Shown piece by piece: positions 10,040-20,088 of a stretch of DNA of 64,000 nt. The notes under the pieces are model-generated. The model saw only the letters and a list, made by a program, of their open reading frames with translations. It was not told the origin of the DNA and ran no database searches. This DNA comes from Ornithinimicrobium sp. INDO-MA30-4 (GTDB lineage: Bacteria > Actinomycetota > Actinomycetes > Actinomycetales > Dermatophilaceae). The DNA lies in contig NZ_CP091056.1 of the NCBI RefSeq assembly GCF_021535045.1, forward strand, positions 1,240,001-1,304,000, read 5' to 3'. A program made the position numbers and the translations under genes. How positions within the stretch are numbered: the stretch's first letter is position 1; every line of letters starts with the position of its first letter.

Positions 10040-10100
10040 TGCCTGAGCTCGCTTCCGTTCGGGGGCTCAATGCCGCGCACCGATGGACAGGGGGACTGAT

Positions 10101-10142
10101 AACAGCAGCGGCCCGGCCATCATAGGCCGGGCCGCTGCTGTT
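10101..10142 (-). terminator. Perfect hairpin between the lipoprotein and ATPase genes
   Basis: An 18-bp perfect inverted repeat (AACAGCAGCGGCCCGGCC, its complement, 6-base loop) lies 15 bases after the lipoprotein stop and about 60 bases before the ATPase start, both on the minus strand. No strong T run follows. The position inside the operon suggests partial termination or 3' end protection, which would raise binding-protein output over the membrane components. Confidence 0.75.
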
Positions 10143-10157
10143 AACTACGCCCTGAAA

Positions 10158-11258
10158 TCAGGGAGCGTTCGGCGACTCAATCACGAGCTCGCCATCAATG
10201 ATCTGCTGCTTGTAGGTTTCGATCTGCTCGGACAGCTCAGCAGGAACGTCGCCTTCGAAGTCGTGGAACTCGGCGATGCCGACGCCACCGTTCTCCAGCG
10301 TGCCCACGTAAGGCTCGTTGGAGAAGGAACCGTCAACCGACTCGCTGATCGTGCTCTCGACTGCAGCGCCGATTTCCTTGACCACGGAGGTCAGCATCAG
10401 GTCGCCGTATTCGGTGGTGTTGTAACCATCGGAGTCAACCCACACGAGCTTGACGCCATCGCTGCTCTCGGCTGCCGCAGCGGCACCCAGACCGACCGGG
10501 CCAGCAACGGGCATGATGACGTCTGCACCCTGAGCAATGAACTGCTCGGTCAGGGTCTGGCCCTGGCTCTGGTTGTCGAAGTCACCGGAGAAGGAACCGT
10601 TCTGAGCTTCTTTGTCCCAACCCAGCAGCTCAACCTCGGCGCTGTTGTCTTCGTTGTACATGTCAACGCCGTCCGAGAAGCCGTCCATGAAGATGGCGAC
10701 CGAAGGCAGCTGAATACCACCGAAGGTGGCAACGGTGCCCGACTCGCTCATACCGGCGGCGAGGTAACCAGCCAAGAAACTGGCCTCAGCGGTGTTGAAC
10801 AACAGCGGCTTGGCGTTGTCCAACTCAACCGGGGCGAAGTCTGCGTCCGAGAACGAGGAGTCAATCAAGGCGAAGTTGGCGTCGGGGTTTTCCTCGGCAC
10901 CGGTCTGGATGGAGTCCTCGAGGAGGAAACCAACGCCAATGGTCAGGTTGCAGCCCTGGCCAACGAGCGTGTTGACGTTCGTGGCGTAGTCCGCGTCGCT
11001 GGTGGACTCGGTTGAGGGTCGTCTGCACGCCCAGGTTGGAAGCGGCTGCTTCCATGCCCTCGGCACCGGACTGGTTGAAGGACTGGTCGTCGAAGCCACC
11101 GGCGTCAGAGACCATGCAAGCCTGGAAATCGGCACCAGCGTCGCTGGCTGCGGTCGAGTCGCCGCCGTCTGCTGCCTCTTCTTCAGGGGTGGAGCCGCAA
11201 GCGGCCAGCGTGAGCGTGAGGGCTGCGGGGATCGCAGCAAGCTTTAGGCCCGTCGCAC
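10158..11258 (-). CDS. BMP-family nucleoside-binding lipoprotein (two frameshifts)
   Basis: Extracytoplasmic substrate-binding lipoprotein of the BmpA/PnrA family, which bind purine and other nucleosides for ABC import. Starting at GTG 11258 with an AAAGGAG ribosome site, it has an Arg-rich N-terminus, a hydrophobic core and the lipobox LAACG; the cysteine anchors to the membrane. Family landmarks follow: MVSDAGGFDDQSFNQS, IGVGFLLED, SFLAGYLAAGMS, GWDKEAQNGSF and VIMPVAGPVGLG. Breaks lie near 11249 (GGG should be GGGG) and near 11010 (after QTTLN). It is first in the operon with the ATPase and two permeases. A perfect palindrome lies about 120 bases upstream of its start. Confidence 0.9.
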
Positions 11259-11376
11259 GGGGATCTCCTTTGATCAGGGAACAGAAGTTGGGCGCCGTCA
11301 GGGTGGCAGGCCCATCAGGGCACAGTACCCCCGAGTAAGTATCCGGACGTTGAATCCGCTACCAAACCGGAGCGAA

Positions 11377-11394
11377 TGTCACCAAAGTGTGACA
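11377..11394 (-). promoter_or_regulatory. Palindromic candidate operator upstream of the nucleoside transporter operon
   Basis: TGTCAC-N6-GTGACA, a perfect 6+6 palindrome in the 178-base gap between the lipoprotein start (11258) and the amidohydrolase stop (11437). Length and symmetry suit a dimeric regulator such as a GntR- or CRP-type protein; which one is unknown. Confidence 0.45.
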
Positions 11395-11436
11395 ATCCAA
11401 TCTGCTCTCGTGATCGAACGCGCGCCGAATACGTCG

Positions 11437-12634
11437 CTAGTCGCGCGCCGAAGTGGCTAGCACCGTGGCTGCCAGCAACTTGGCCGCATAGATCGTGGCC
11501 TCTTCTTCCACGATCAGGTCGCCTTGGTGCAACTCGTAGGTGTGCCCGCCCGGCTTGCGTGTTCCCAGGCGCGCCATGGCGCCCGGCACCTGCGTCAGAT
11601 ACCAACCAAGATCCTCGCCACCCAGTGACTGCTGGGTTGGCAGCACCGCGTCGTCAGACATGACCGTCCGAGCGCCCATTTCCAGGGCGGCCACGGCTAG
11701 CGCATCGTTGTCGACGGGCGGGACGCCCTGAATGTGCTTGATAGTGGCTTCTACGCCATACGGGGCGACGACGGCGTGCACGATTTCTTCGATCAGCGGG
11801 CCCGTGGTGTCCCACGTTTCAGAGTCCAGCATGCGCAGCGTGCCCCAGCACTCGCCGCTCGTCGGGATGACGTTGGCAGCCTGACCCGCTCGCACAGCGC
11901 CCCAGACCAAAGCAGCACCGGCCCGCGGGTCGAGGCGGCGGGACAGCACCGACGGCACATCCGTGATGACCTTGCCTAACGCATACGTCAGATCCTGGGT
12001 CAGGTGCGGGCGGGAGGTGTGCCCGCCGCGACCGGTCAGGCTGACGTGGACCGAGTCGGAGGCTGCCGTGATCGGGCCAACCTTGAGGCCCACCGTGCCG
12101 ACGTCGATTGATGGGTCGCAGTGCACGGCGTAGAGGACGTCGACGCCGTCCAGGGCCCCAACCTCCATCATCGTGTGCGCTCCCCGGGCATCGATTCTTC
12201 GGCCGGCTGAAACAAGCAACGGACGGCCAGGCCTGCCGCAGCCAATTCGTCTTGATGCTTGGCCAGCGCCAAGGTCGCACCCAAACCCCAGCAGTATGCA
12301 CGTCGTGACCGCAGGCGTGACAGGCGCCAGGGTTGACCGATGAAAACTCCAGGCCAGTGCCCTCGTCGAGGGGCAGTGCGTCGAGGTCTGCCCGCAAAGC
12401 GACGCGCGTGGTGGGCTCAGTCGAGCCTAAATCAACAATGACCCCCGAACCAGGCAACGTGCGCATCGAAACGCCAGTGCCCTCAAGCCGATCCATGATC
12501 TTCCCGGTCGTACGGTGCTCTTGCCAGGAAACCTCAGGGTGCTGGTGAATGTCCCGGCGCCAGCGCAGCAACGAGTCGCTCAACTCGTCAACGGCGTCCA
12601 TCAGGCTCGCTGTCAGGTTGGCTTCGGTGGTCAT
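11437..12634 (-). CDS. M20D-type amidohydrolase (N-acyl amino acid or hippurate hydrolase-like; two frameshifts)
   Basis: Metal-dependent amidohydrolase of peptidase family M20, subfamily D, which deacylates N-acyl amino acids or similar amides. From ATG 12634 it reads RRDIHQHPEVSWQEH, then ALRADLDALPLDE and ACGHDVHTA with the metal-binding His and Asp. The catalytic Glu lies in FQPAEES, which is in a third frame, then HTMMEVG. The C-terminal half includes LTGRGGHTSRPH of the dimerisation lid and GGEDLGWYL. Breaks lie near 12292 and near 12184 (GGGG should be GGGGG), so a short middle piece is in its own frame. Substrate cannot be told from sequence. A LacI-type palindrome lies about 70 bases upstream. 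Confidence 0.85.
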
Positions 12635-12704
12635 TGGCTCGGCAGACACAGGGCTCAGCACATCATTTTCGATCGAGGACGGGACTTTCCACTTTACCGC
12701 GCCG

Positions 12705-12716
12705 GAAAGCGCTTTC
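12705..12716 (-). promoter_or_regulatory. LacI-family-like operator upstream of the M20 amidohydrolase
   Basis: GAAAGCGCTTTC, a perfect 12-bp palindrome centred on CpG, resembles LacI/CcpA-family operators. It lies in the 149-base gap between the amidohydrolase start (12634) and the mutase stop (12784). No LacI-type gene is in the window, so the match stands alone. Confidence 0.4.
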
Positions 12717-12783
12717 GGCCCAACGGATGAAGGGTTCACTTGAGTGGGCCTACTGCGCGGCAAAGACTCGCGATGTCGCTCGT

Positions 12784-14365
12784 CTAAAAGGTCTCGGTCG
12801 GGATGTATTGCCCCCACACTTCGCGGAGCGCATCGGCGACCTCACCGCCCGTTGCTCGAGCCTGGAGCGCGTCCTTCATCGGATAGAGCACGTTGTCCGA
12901 GCCACGGGCAGCGGCCTGCACTTGCGCCAACGCACGACTCACGGCCTCGTTGTCGCGCGTTTCGCGCAGTCGTGCCAGTCGTTCTGCCTGGGCAGCCTCG
13001 ATCGTCGGGTCGACGCGAAGGGGCTCATAGGGCTCTTCGGTCTCGGTGCGGAACTTGTTCAGACCGACGACCACCCGCTCACCTGAGTCAATGCCTAAAG
13101 CAGTGTCGTAGGCGGTGCGCTCAATCTCAGACTTCTGGAAGCCCAATTCGATCGCTGCGACTGCCCCACCTCGTTCTTCGACTGCCTCGATGAGAGCCAG
13201 TGCGGCTTCTTCCACGTCATCGGTCATGGACTCGACCACATAGGACCCGGCAAAGGGGTCAACGGTTTTGGTGACGTCACTCTCAAAAGCGATGACCTGC
13301 TGGGTCCGCAGGGCGAGCCTGGCTGCCTTGGTAGTCGGCAACGCAATGGCTTCGTCGAAAGAGTTGGTGTGCAGCGATTGCGTCCCGCCAAAGACAGCAC
13401 CCAGGCCCTGCAGGGCGACCCGCACCATGTTGACTTCAGGCTGCTGTGCAGTGAGTTGCACTCCAGCGGTCTGAGTGTGGAAGCGCAACATCAGGGACTT
13501 GGGGTTCTTAGCGCCAAACTCTTCCTTCATGATGCGCGCCCACATGCGGCGTGCTGCTCGGAACTTAGCGACCTCTTCCAGCAGCGTGGTGCGCGCAACA
13601 AAGAAGAACGACAAGCGCGGTGCGAAGTCATCCACGTCCAAGCCTGCAGCGATGGCCGCGCGGACATACTCCTTGGCGTTGGCCAAGGTGAAGGCGATCT
13701 CCTGCACTGGGGTCGCTCCGGCTTCGGCCATGTGATAGCCCGAAATCGAGATGGTGTTCCACTTGGGCATCTCAGCGTGGCAATAGGCGAACGTGTCGCT
13801 GATCAGGCGCAGCGACTCCGCTGGCGGATAGATATAGGTGCCGCGAGCGATGTACTCCTTGAGCACATCATTTTGGATGGTCCCCGTCAGTTGGTTCGCT
13901 GCCACCCCTGCTCCGCCGCGACCAACTCATACATCAGCATCAGGCTGGAGGCGGGGGCGTTGATCGTCATTGAGGTCGACACCTTGTCGAGCGGCAGTCC
14001 GCCAAACAGCGTTTTCATATCGTCGATCGAGTCGATCGCCACGCCAACTTTGCCGACCTCACCCGAAGCCAATGGATGGTCGGAGTCGTATCCCATTTGG
14101 GTCGGCAAATCGAAGGCGACCGACAGGCCACCCGTGCCGTTATTGACCAACTCGTGATAGCGAGCATTGGACTCCGCCGCGGTGCCGAAGCCCGCATACT
14201 GACGCATCGTCCACGGCCGACCGGTGTACATCGAGGGTAGACCCCGCGGGTGTAGGGATACTGGCCGGGCTCACCGAGGTCTCGCTCGGGGTTGGCCCCG
14301 GCGCGATCGCCGGGGCCATACACCGGTTGGAGGTCCAGACCTGATTCGGTTTGTTGCTCGCTCAT
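12784..14365 (-). CDS. Methylmalonyl-CoA mutase family, large (catalytic) subunit without B12 domain (two frameshifts)
   Basis: Adenosylcobalamin-dependent acyl-CoA mutase catalytic chain, about 525 residues, ending before any cobalamin-binding domain. Landmarks are [45 protein letters not shown] and [13 protein letters not shown], with the catalytic His in the last. The Tyr of RQYAGF and the Arg of IARGTY match the carboxylate-binding Tyr89 and Arg207 of methylmalonyl-CoA mutase, not the Phe/Gln of isobutyryl-CoA mutase. Breaks near 14233 and 13909 are one-base losses in C3 and G5 runs. ATG 14365 is preferred; GTG 14371 is possible. A free B12-binding subunit is encoded at 35233-35643. Substrate remains an inference. 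Confidence 0.88.
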
Positions 14366-14398
14366 AGCCACAGGCTACTGCCCAGCCCCCTAGCTTCT

Positions 14399-15999
14399 TC
14401 AGGCGACCGAGGCGCGATCCTCAGCCGCAACTTCGTCCTCAACCTTGGTCAGCATGGACTTGGCGACAAAGGCTGCCGCAATCAGCCCACCGACAACGGA
14501 AGCCAAGCCGATGAGACCACTGCCAGTGATCGCGAAGACGATGTAGCCCAATGTCGTCGCGACACCACCGGTGATGGCGTAGGGCAATTGCGTGATGACG
14601 TGAGTCAACACATTGCTACCGGCACCCGTTGCGGACAAGATCGTGGTGTCAGAAATCGGTGAGCAGTGGTCGCCGAACACGGCACCCGCCAGAACAGCAC
14701 CGAAGGCTGGCAGCAAGAACTCAGGAGCATCAATCGAGTTCATGATGCTGCCTGCAATCGGCAGCAAAATGCCGAATGAACCCCACGAGGTGCCGGTCGA
14801 AAAGGCCATCGCGCCAGCCATCAAGAACATCACTGGGATCAGCCACTGCACCGGCATGTTGGCATCCAGCACCAAGCCACCGAGGTATTCACCGGTGCCC
14901 AGACCGTCGATCAGCGAGCCAAGCATCCAGGCCAAAAGCAGGATGTAGACCGCGGGGAGCATCGACTTCAGACCCTCAAGGAGGCCGGAGCCAAGGGTGC
15001 TCTGACCGAACTTCGGGTCCTTCATCGTGTACCGCATGTAGTAGTACATGGCGCTCGCGAAACCGAGGACGGCTCCGTAGATGAGGGCCATGTTGACGTC
15101 GGTGTTGGCCATGATGTCCAGGACAGCCCAGCTGCCGCCACCGGTGTATCCGGTGTAGATGATGCCGCCGAGCACACCGGCCACCAACGCGAGGAAGGGC
15201 ACGATCAGCGCGCGCATGGCACCGGGAGCGTGCACCGGCAGGTCTTCGGACAGCTCTCCCGGGATGTCTTGCGATGAGTCGTAGGTCTTGCCCTCTTCAA
15301 CGGCACGACGCTCCTCTGCGCGCATCGGGCCGAAGTCGAGTTGGAAGGTGACAACCAGCAGCACGGTGGTGATCGCTGCGACGGCGTAGTAGTTCATCGA
15401 GGCGGCGCTGAGGAAGGCTTGGAACTCGCTCACAGTCAGAGCCGAAGCAGCAACTAGCGGAGCCATGATGCCGATGATGCTGGCGCCCCAGGACGAAAAG
15501 GGAGCCAGGACTGCGACTGGGGCCGAGGTGGAGTCAATCAAGTAGGCCAACTTGGCTCGGGCCACATTTTGCCGGTCAGTCACTGGACGAGCCACTTGTC
15601 CAACTGCGAGGGCGTTGAAGTAGTCGTCGATAAAGATGACGATGCCCAGGATCGCTCCCAAGGCCTGGGCGCCACGGCGGGTTTTGATCCGCTGGATCGC
15701 CCAATCCGAGAAGGCGGCACTGCCGCCAGCCATCAGGATGAGGGCGGTGATCATGCCTAGGGTCATCGTGAAGATCAAGATGGGGACATAGACACCATTA
15801 ATGGCACCGTCCACCCAAAGATCGCGGCGAAAGCTTCCCAGGTGAGCTTCACCATCTCAATGGGGTTGTATCCCCCGACGATCAAGGCGGCGCTGAGCAC
15901 GCCTGCGCCGAGGCTCGGGAGAACCTTCTTGGTCGTAATCACCAGGACAATGGCGATCACGGGCGGCAAAATACTGATCCAGGTGCCTGTTTCCGGCAT
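14399..15999 (-). CDS. NhaC-family Na+/H+ antiporter (one frameshift)
   Basis: Secondary transporter of the NhaC type with about 11-12 hydrophobic segments over about 533 residues. It starts MPETGTWISILPPVIAIVL, typical of the family, and contains FIDDYFNALAVGQ, TSAPVAVLAPFSSWG and FGDHCSPISDTTILSATGAG, the last with conserved Asp and His of the transport path. The frame breaks near 15816: GGG should be GGGG, giving FGVDGAINGVYVPIL. The acidic C-terminus (TKVEDEVAAEDRASVA) is cytoplasmic. Some relatives exchange malate and lactate with protons and sodium, so a metabolite-coupled role is possible. It lies between the mutase and pyrD genes on the same strand with no clear functional link. Confidence 0.85.
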
Positions 16000-16031
16000 G
16001 GTTTCGTCCCCTCGGTTGGATTTTGCTAAAT

Positions 16032-17078
16032 CTAGAGGTCCGCCAACTCAGCCACAAGCCCAGGGCCTCGATAGACAAGCCCCGAGTAGACCTGCACTAA
16101 CGCGGCTCCCGCGTCGATGAACCGCTGAGCCCCATCCCGGTCACTAATCCCGCCGACACCGATCGTCGGAAAGTCAGAGTGTTCGGTGATGTAGCGCACC
16201 ACCTCAACGCTTCGGGTATGCAGGGTGCACCGCTCAATCCGCCTGGCTGTTGCGCGGTGGCCGCCTCCTCAGCTGCAACCCCTGAGCGGCTGAGCGTGGT
16301 GTTGGTGGCAATGATGGCGGCAACTCCGGCTTCGCTGGCAACCTCAAGGACGTCGTCGATGGCGCCAAAAGTGAGATCCGGGGCAACTTTGAGCCACACC
16401 GGGGTGGACTTGGCCTCTGCCACAACTGCCTGCAGCAGTTCTCGCAGTGGCTTGGCATCTTGCAGCGACCGAAGGTCAGGGGTGTTGGGGCTGGAAACGT
16501 TCACGGCCAGGTAGTCAGCCAGTCCGGCCACCGCCCGGGCTGACACCAGATAGTCCGCGACGGCTTCGTCTACGGGCGTCACTTTGCTCTTGCCCAGCGA
16601 AACGCCGATGGGCACGGTGATCTCACCTCGGTCGCGCAGCTTCATCAAACGTTGGGCAAGCGCGTGGGTGCCTTGGTTGTTGAAGCCCATGCGATTGATC
16701 AGGGCTTCACTGTGTGGCAGTCGGGCCATCCGCGGCTTGGGGTTGCCCGGTTGTGGGATGGCAGTGACCGTGCCCAACTCGAGATGGCCAAACCCGAGGG
16801 CTTGCCAGGCGGGCACTGCTGCCGCGTCCTTGTCCAACCCAGCAGCAAGGCCAACCCGGTTTGGAACGGTAATCCCACCGACCGAAATGCTGCGCGTGGT
16901 CCTCTTGCTTCCCGCGATTCCTGCTTGCAGCGCTCGAGGAGAGCAGCGGGTGGAGCCCCAGGGTGCGAGCAGCGGTCACCGTCGCATGGTGCGCCCGCTC
17001 GGGGTCCAACCGAAACAGAGCCGGCTTAGCCAAGCGTTGATAGGCCACCGAAGCGAGATGTGCGCCAAAGTCAGTCAC
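16032..17078 (-). CDS. pyrD: Dihydroorotate dehydrogenase, quinone type (frameshifted)
   Basis: Class 2 membrane-associated flavoenzyme oxidising dihydroorotate to orotate in pyrimidine synthesis. The N-terminal helix ([18 protein letters not shown]) is the quinone-side extension of class 2 enzymes. Then come [21 protein letters not shown] and [14 protein letters not shown]; the Ser in SSPNT is the class 2 catalytic base position. After [16 protein letters not shown] the FMN-binding VGGI segment appears in another frame, ending [10 protein letters not shown]. Breaks lie near 16925 and 16224 (CCC should be CCCC). It is divergent from manC by 57 bases, so both promoters are packed there. Confidence 0.9.
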
Positions 17079-17135
17079 GGCATTCGAGCCTAGCTTCTCG
17101 GACGAACATCCAGGACTCCGACGTAGAATCGCCGG

Positions 17136-18198
17136 ATGCCCGAAACGCCCACTGATATCCCCGGTTTCTACGCCGTCATCCCGGCTGGGGGTTCAGGCAC
17201 TCGGCTGTGGCCGCTCTCCCGCAGGTCATCCCCAAGTTTCTTCATGACCTCACCGGCAGTGGACGTAGCCTGCTGCAAGACACCGTGCACCGACTGACGC
17301 CGATGTGCTCAACTCGAGTCATGGTGGTGACGGGCGTGCGACACGTCGAGGCGGTCGCGTCATCTCTGCCAGATATGTCGAGCGACAACATCCTCGTCGA
17401 GCCCTCCCCCTGGACTCGATGCCCGCCATTGGGTATGCCGCAGCGGTCCTTGAGCTTCGAGACCCCGACGCCATCCTCGGCTCCTTCGCTGCAGACCACG
17501 TGATCGGTGACCCCGATGCCTTCCGCGACTCGGTCTGCCAAGCAATTTCGGTCGCCAAGCAGGGCGCTCTGGTCACGCTCGGCATCAAGCCCAGCTATCC
17601 CGCCACCGGGTATGGCTATATCGGTGTCGGCGAGCCCTGGACGGTGCCCGGCGCTCCCGCTGCCCGCCACGTCGATGAGTTCGTCGAAAAACCAGCCCGC
17701 GAGATCGCCGACGGGTATCTCTCCTCCGGCTCCTACCTGTGGAACGCTGGCATGTTCGTCGTGCGGGCCACCAGCCTGCTCGAGATGTTGGCCCAATGGC
17801 ACCCCCAGATGGTGGCCACCCTGCGCAAACTGGCTGCCGACCCCACCCGACTCGAGGAGTTGTGGGCCGAACTGCCCGCGATTGCCATCGACAATGCGGT
17901 GGCTGAGCCCGCCGCCGCTCAGGGCCAAGTCGCAGTCGTGCCTGCCGATTTTCCGTGGGATGACGTGGGCGATTTTGCCTCGCTTGCCGCCGTGCTGGAG
18001 GAATCGACCGATCACCCTGGTCTGCGCATTCTTGGTGCCCAAGACATGGTGGTAAGCCGCGATACATCTGGGGTGATCGCCGCACACGGCGGTCGCACCG
18101 TCGTAACCCTGGGCATCCCCGACGTGGTTGTCATTGACACCCCGGACGCAATCCTGGTCACCACGCGCGAACGGGTGCAGGATGTAAAGGAATCGTAG
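17136..18198 (+). CDS. manC: Mannose-1-phosphate guanylyltransferase (frameshifted)
   Basis: Nucleotidyltransferase making GDP-mannose from GTP and mannose-1-phosphate. ATG 17136 opens MPETPTDIPGFYAVIPAGG, leading into the GGSGTRLWPLSR nucleotide-binding signature. Later landmarks are FAADHVIGD, GIKPSYPATGYGYI, HVDEFVEKPA (the VEKP motif), SYLWNAGMFV and FPWDDVGDFASL. Breaks lie near 17222, where two opposite indels seem to occur, and near 17411 (C run). The length, about 353 residues, fits the short type without an isomerase domain. The next gene is a glycosyltransferase that could use GDP-mannose. It is divergent from pyrD. Confidence 0.9.
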
Positions 18199-18247
18199 AG
18201 AGTCTGCGACGCGGTGGGCGAGAGGATCTGACCTGAAATCGGAGGAG

Positions 18248-18283
18248 GCGACGACCCCGACTACAAGCCGGCGGCGTCGTCGC
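18248..18283. repeat. Inverted repeat between manC and the glycosyltransferase gene
   Basis: GCGACGAC and GTCGTCGC, 8-bp perfect arms around a 20-base spacer, lie 50 bases after the manC stop in a 145-base gap. Possible weak terminator; no T run. The rest of the gap shows nothing else I can support. Confidence 0.35.
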
Positions 18284-18343
18284 GAAGCACTCGGTCACCC
18301 GCTGGTCACGAAAAGATCACCGGCCAGTGATGTTCAGTCAGCC

Positions 18344-19532
18344 GTGCGCACACCTGATGCGCCCAGGCTGGAGAACGTGCGCGTTGCGATCATCACCGAA
18401 TCGTTTTTGCCCGCTCTCAACGGCGTGACCACCAGCGTCTGCAAGGTGCTGGACTCGTTAGCGGCCAAGGGGCACGAAGCTCTCATCATCGCCCCTGGGA
18501 CTAGCCCCTGGAGCCCGACGCATACGCCCGAGCGCTATGCCGGATATCCGATCCACCCAGTGACAAGTTTGCCGGTCCGACAATTTCGAGTGGGCCTACC
18601 TTCATACGAGATGGAGACGGTGCTGCACCGGTTCCAGCCTGACGTCGTGCATGTCGCCTCTCCTTCATCCTGGGCGTCCGTGGACTCACCGCCGCGAGAT
18701 CGCTAGGCCTGCCCAGCGTCGCCATCTATCAGACCGACATGCCGAGTTATATTCGCCAGCATTCCGGCCCGGCAGGCGACCTCACGGCACGCGCGGCCTG
18801 GGCTTGGATTCGTCGGATTCACGCGCAGGCTGACTTAACGCTGGCGCCGTCAACTTCTGCTCTCGAAGACTTGCAAGCCCACAACATCCCCCGCACCGCG
18901 CTGTGGGGCCGAGGTGTTGATTCAGACCTCTTCCACCCTGACCGTCGCCAGGATGAAGCGACCCAAGCGTTGCGCCGCGATCTCGCTCCCAACGGTGAGG
19001 TCCTGCTCGGGTATGTCGGTCGGTTAGCGCCCGAGAAGGAACTGCACCGCCTCGTCGAACTCAACGACACCCCAGGAGTTCGGCTGGTCCTGGTCGGTGA
19101 GGGCCCAAGCCGAGATGACCTGGCCGCGCTCTTGCCCGGTGCCGCCTTCTTAGGGCGGCGCGAGGGCTCGGACTGGCACAGGCTTACGCCGCGTTTGACG
19201 CCTTCGTGCACACCGGGACTCGAGAAACCTTTGGGCAAACACTGCAGGAAGCCGCCGCAACCGGGCTGCCGGTAGTAGCCCCCGCCCGAGGTGGACCTAT
19301 CGACCTGGTGGACCACGGGCATACCGGATATTTGTTTAACCCCGACCAACCGGGCGCTTTGGCGGCCGCAGTCAGCCGATTGCTGGTGGGCGAGGACGCT
19401 GCGAGTCGGCGGGGAGCCATGGGCGCACAAGGGCGGGCGCGCGTGGTCGAACGGTCCTGGCCAGCGCTGACCGAGCAACTAGTGCAGCACTACAGCCGGG
19501 TCATCCACGCTGCCCGCGCTCGCGTCGCCTAA
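18344..19532 (+). CDS. GT4-family glycosyltransferase, probable GDP-mannose-dependent mannosyltransferase (two frameshifts)
   Basis: GT-B fold glycosyltransferase of about 395 residues. N-terminal part: VAIITESFLPALNGVTTSV, the glycine-rich acceptor-side loop seen in mannosyltransferases of the MgtA/PimB type, then PDVVHVASP. C-terminal part: YVGRLAPEKE for donor phosphate contacts and RETFGQTLQEAAATGLPVVA, carrying the conserved E-x7-E donor motif. Breaks lie near 18663 (CC should be CCC, giving ASPFILGVRGL) and near 19163 (GGG should be GGGG). The gene follows manC, which makes GDP-mannose, supporting a mannosyl donor. The start is uncertain: GTG 18344 or a GTG nearer ENVRVAII. The product may act on membrane glycolipids, by family analogy. 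Confidence 0.85.
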
Positions 19533-20079
19533 TCCGCGAGCGCTAGCCGGCCCGCGCAGCGCGAAGTCAGTGTCGGAGCGCCAAACCTCATCACCGTCGT
19601 GGACATACAGCCGGAAAAATGACGCGACATAGTCAGCTGTGAAGTAGGCCAACGTGTCGAAAGCGTGGTCTAGAGCGGCCTCGTCGACATTGTGGGCGAT
19701 GGTGACGTGCGGGTGATACGGGAAGTTCATCTGGCGATTGACTGGCCCGTGCCGCACCTGCTGCTCGAGTTTTCGCACCACGCCACCCCCGCGCCACCTG
19801 GATAAAGACGACGTCAGAGAGCGGCCGGAAGGTCCCTGTGCCTCGAAGGACAACTTTGAATGACGGGTGGTGGGCCCCGACCTGACTGAGGTGCTCACGC
19901 AGAGCCGGTAGCACATGCCCAGCAATCGGAGTCGGGGGCAGCAACGTGATGTGGGTAGGGATGTGCCTCGCCTGATCGTCGCCAAGCTCCAGTCGGAATT
20001 GCTTTAGCTCTTCACCCCACGGCTCGGGGATCGGCAAAGCGACTCCCACGGTCAGCATTGCTGATGGTGATGTGCTCAC
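19479..20079 (-). CDS. 2'-5' RNA ligase / 2H phosphoesterase family protein (frameshifted)
   Basis: Two-histidine phosphoesterase-like protein of about 195 residues. The paired H-x-T/S-h motifs are seen as THITLLPPTP near residue 42 and HPHVTIAHNV in the second half, the latter in another frame. Two one-base losses near 19787 (GGGGG, six expected) and 19775 (AAAA, five expected) explain the break and restore VARGVAWCEKLEQQV. ATG 20079 is the start. The apparent stop at 19479 makes the end overlap the convergent glycosyltransferase by 54 bases; the true C-terminus may be slightly shorter. The physiological substrate of bacterial members is generally unknown. Confidence 0.8.
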
Positions 20080-20088
20080 TGGCCAACC

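Noticed and set aside
8858-10099. A 413-codon open frame on the plus strand opposite the ABC ATPase gene
   Set aside because: Antisense shadow of a conserved ATPase in GC-rich DNA; no start signals or family match.
10083-11015. A 310-codon open frame on the plus strand opposite the nucleoside-binding lipoprotein
   Set aside because: Antisense shadow; the minus strand carries clear BMP-family motifs.
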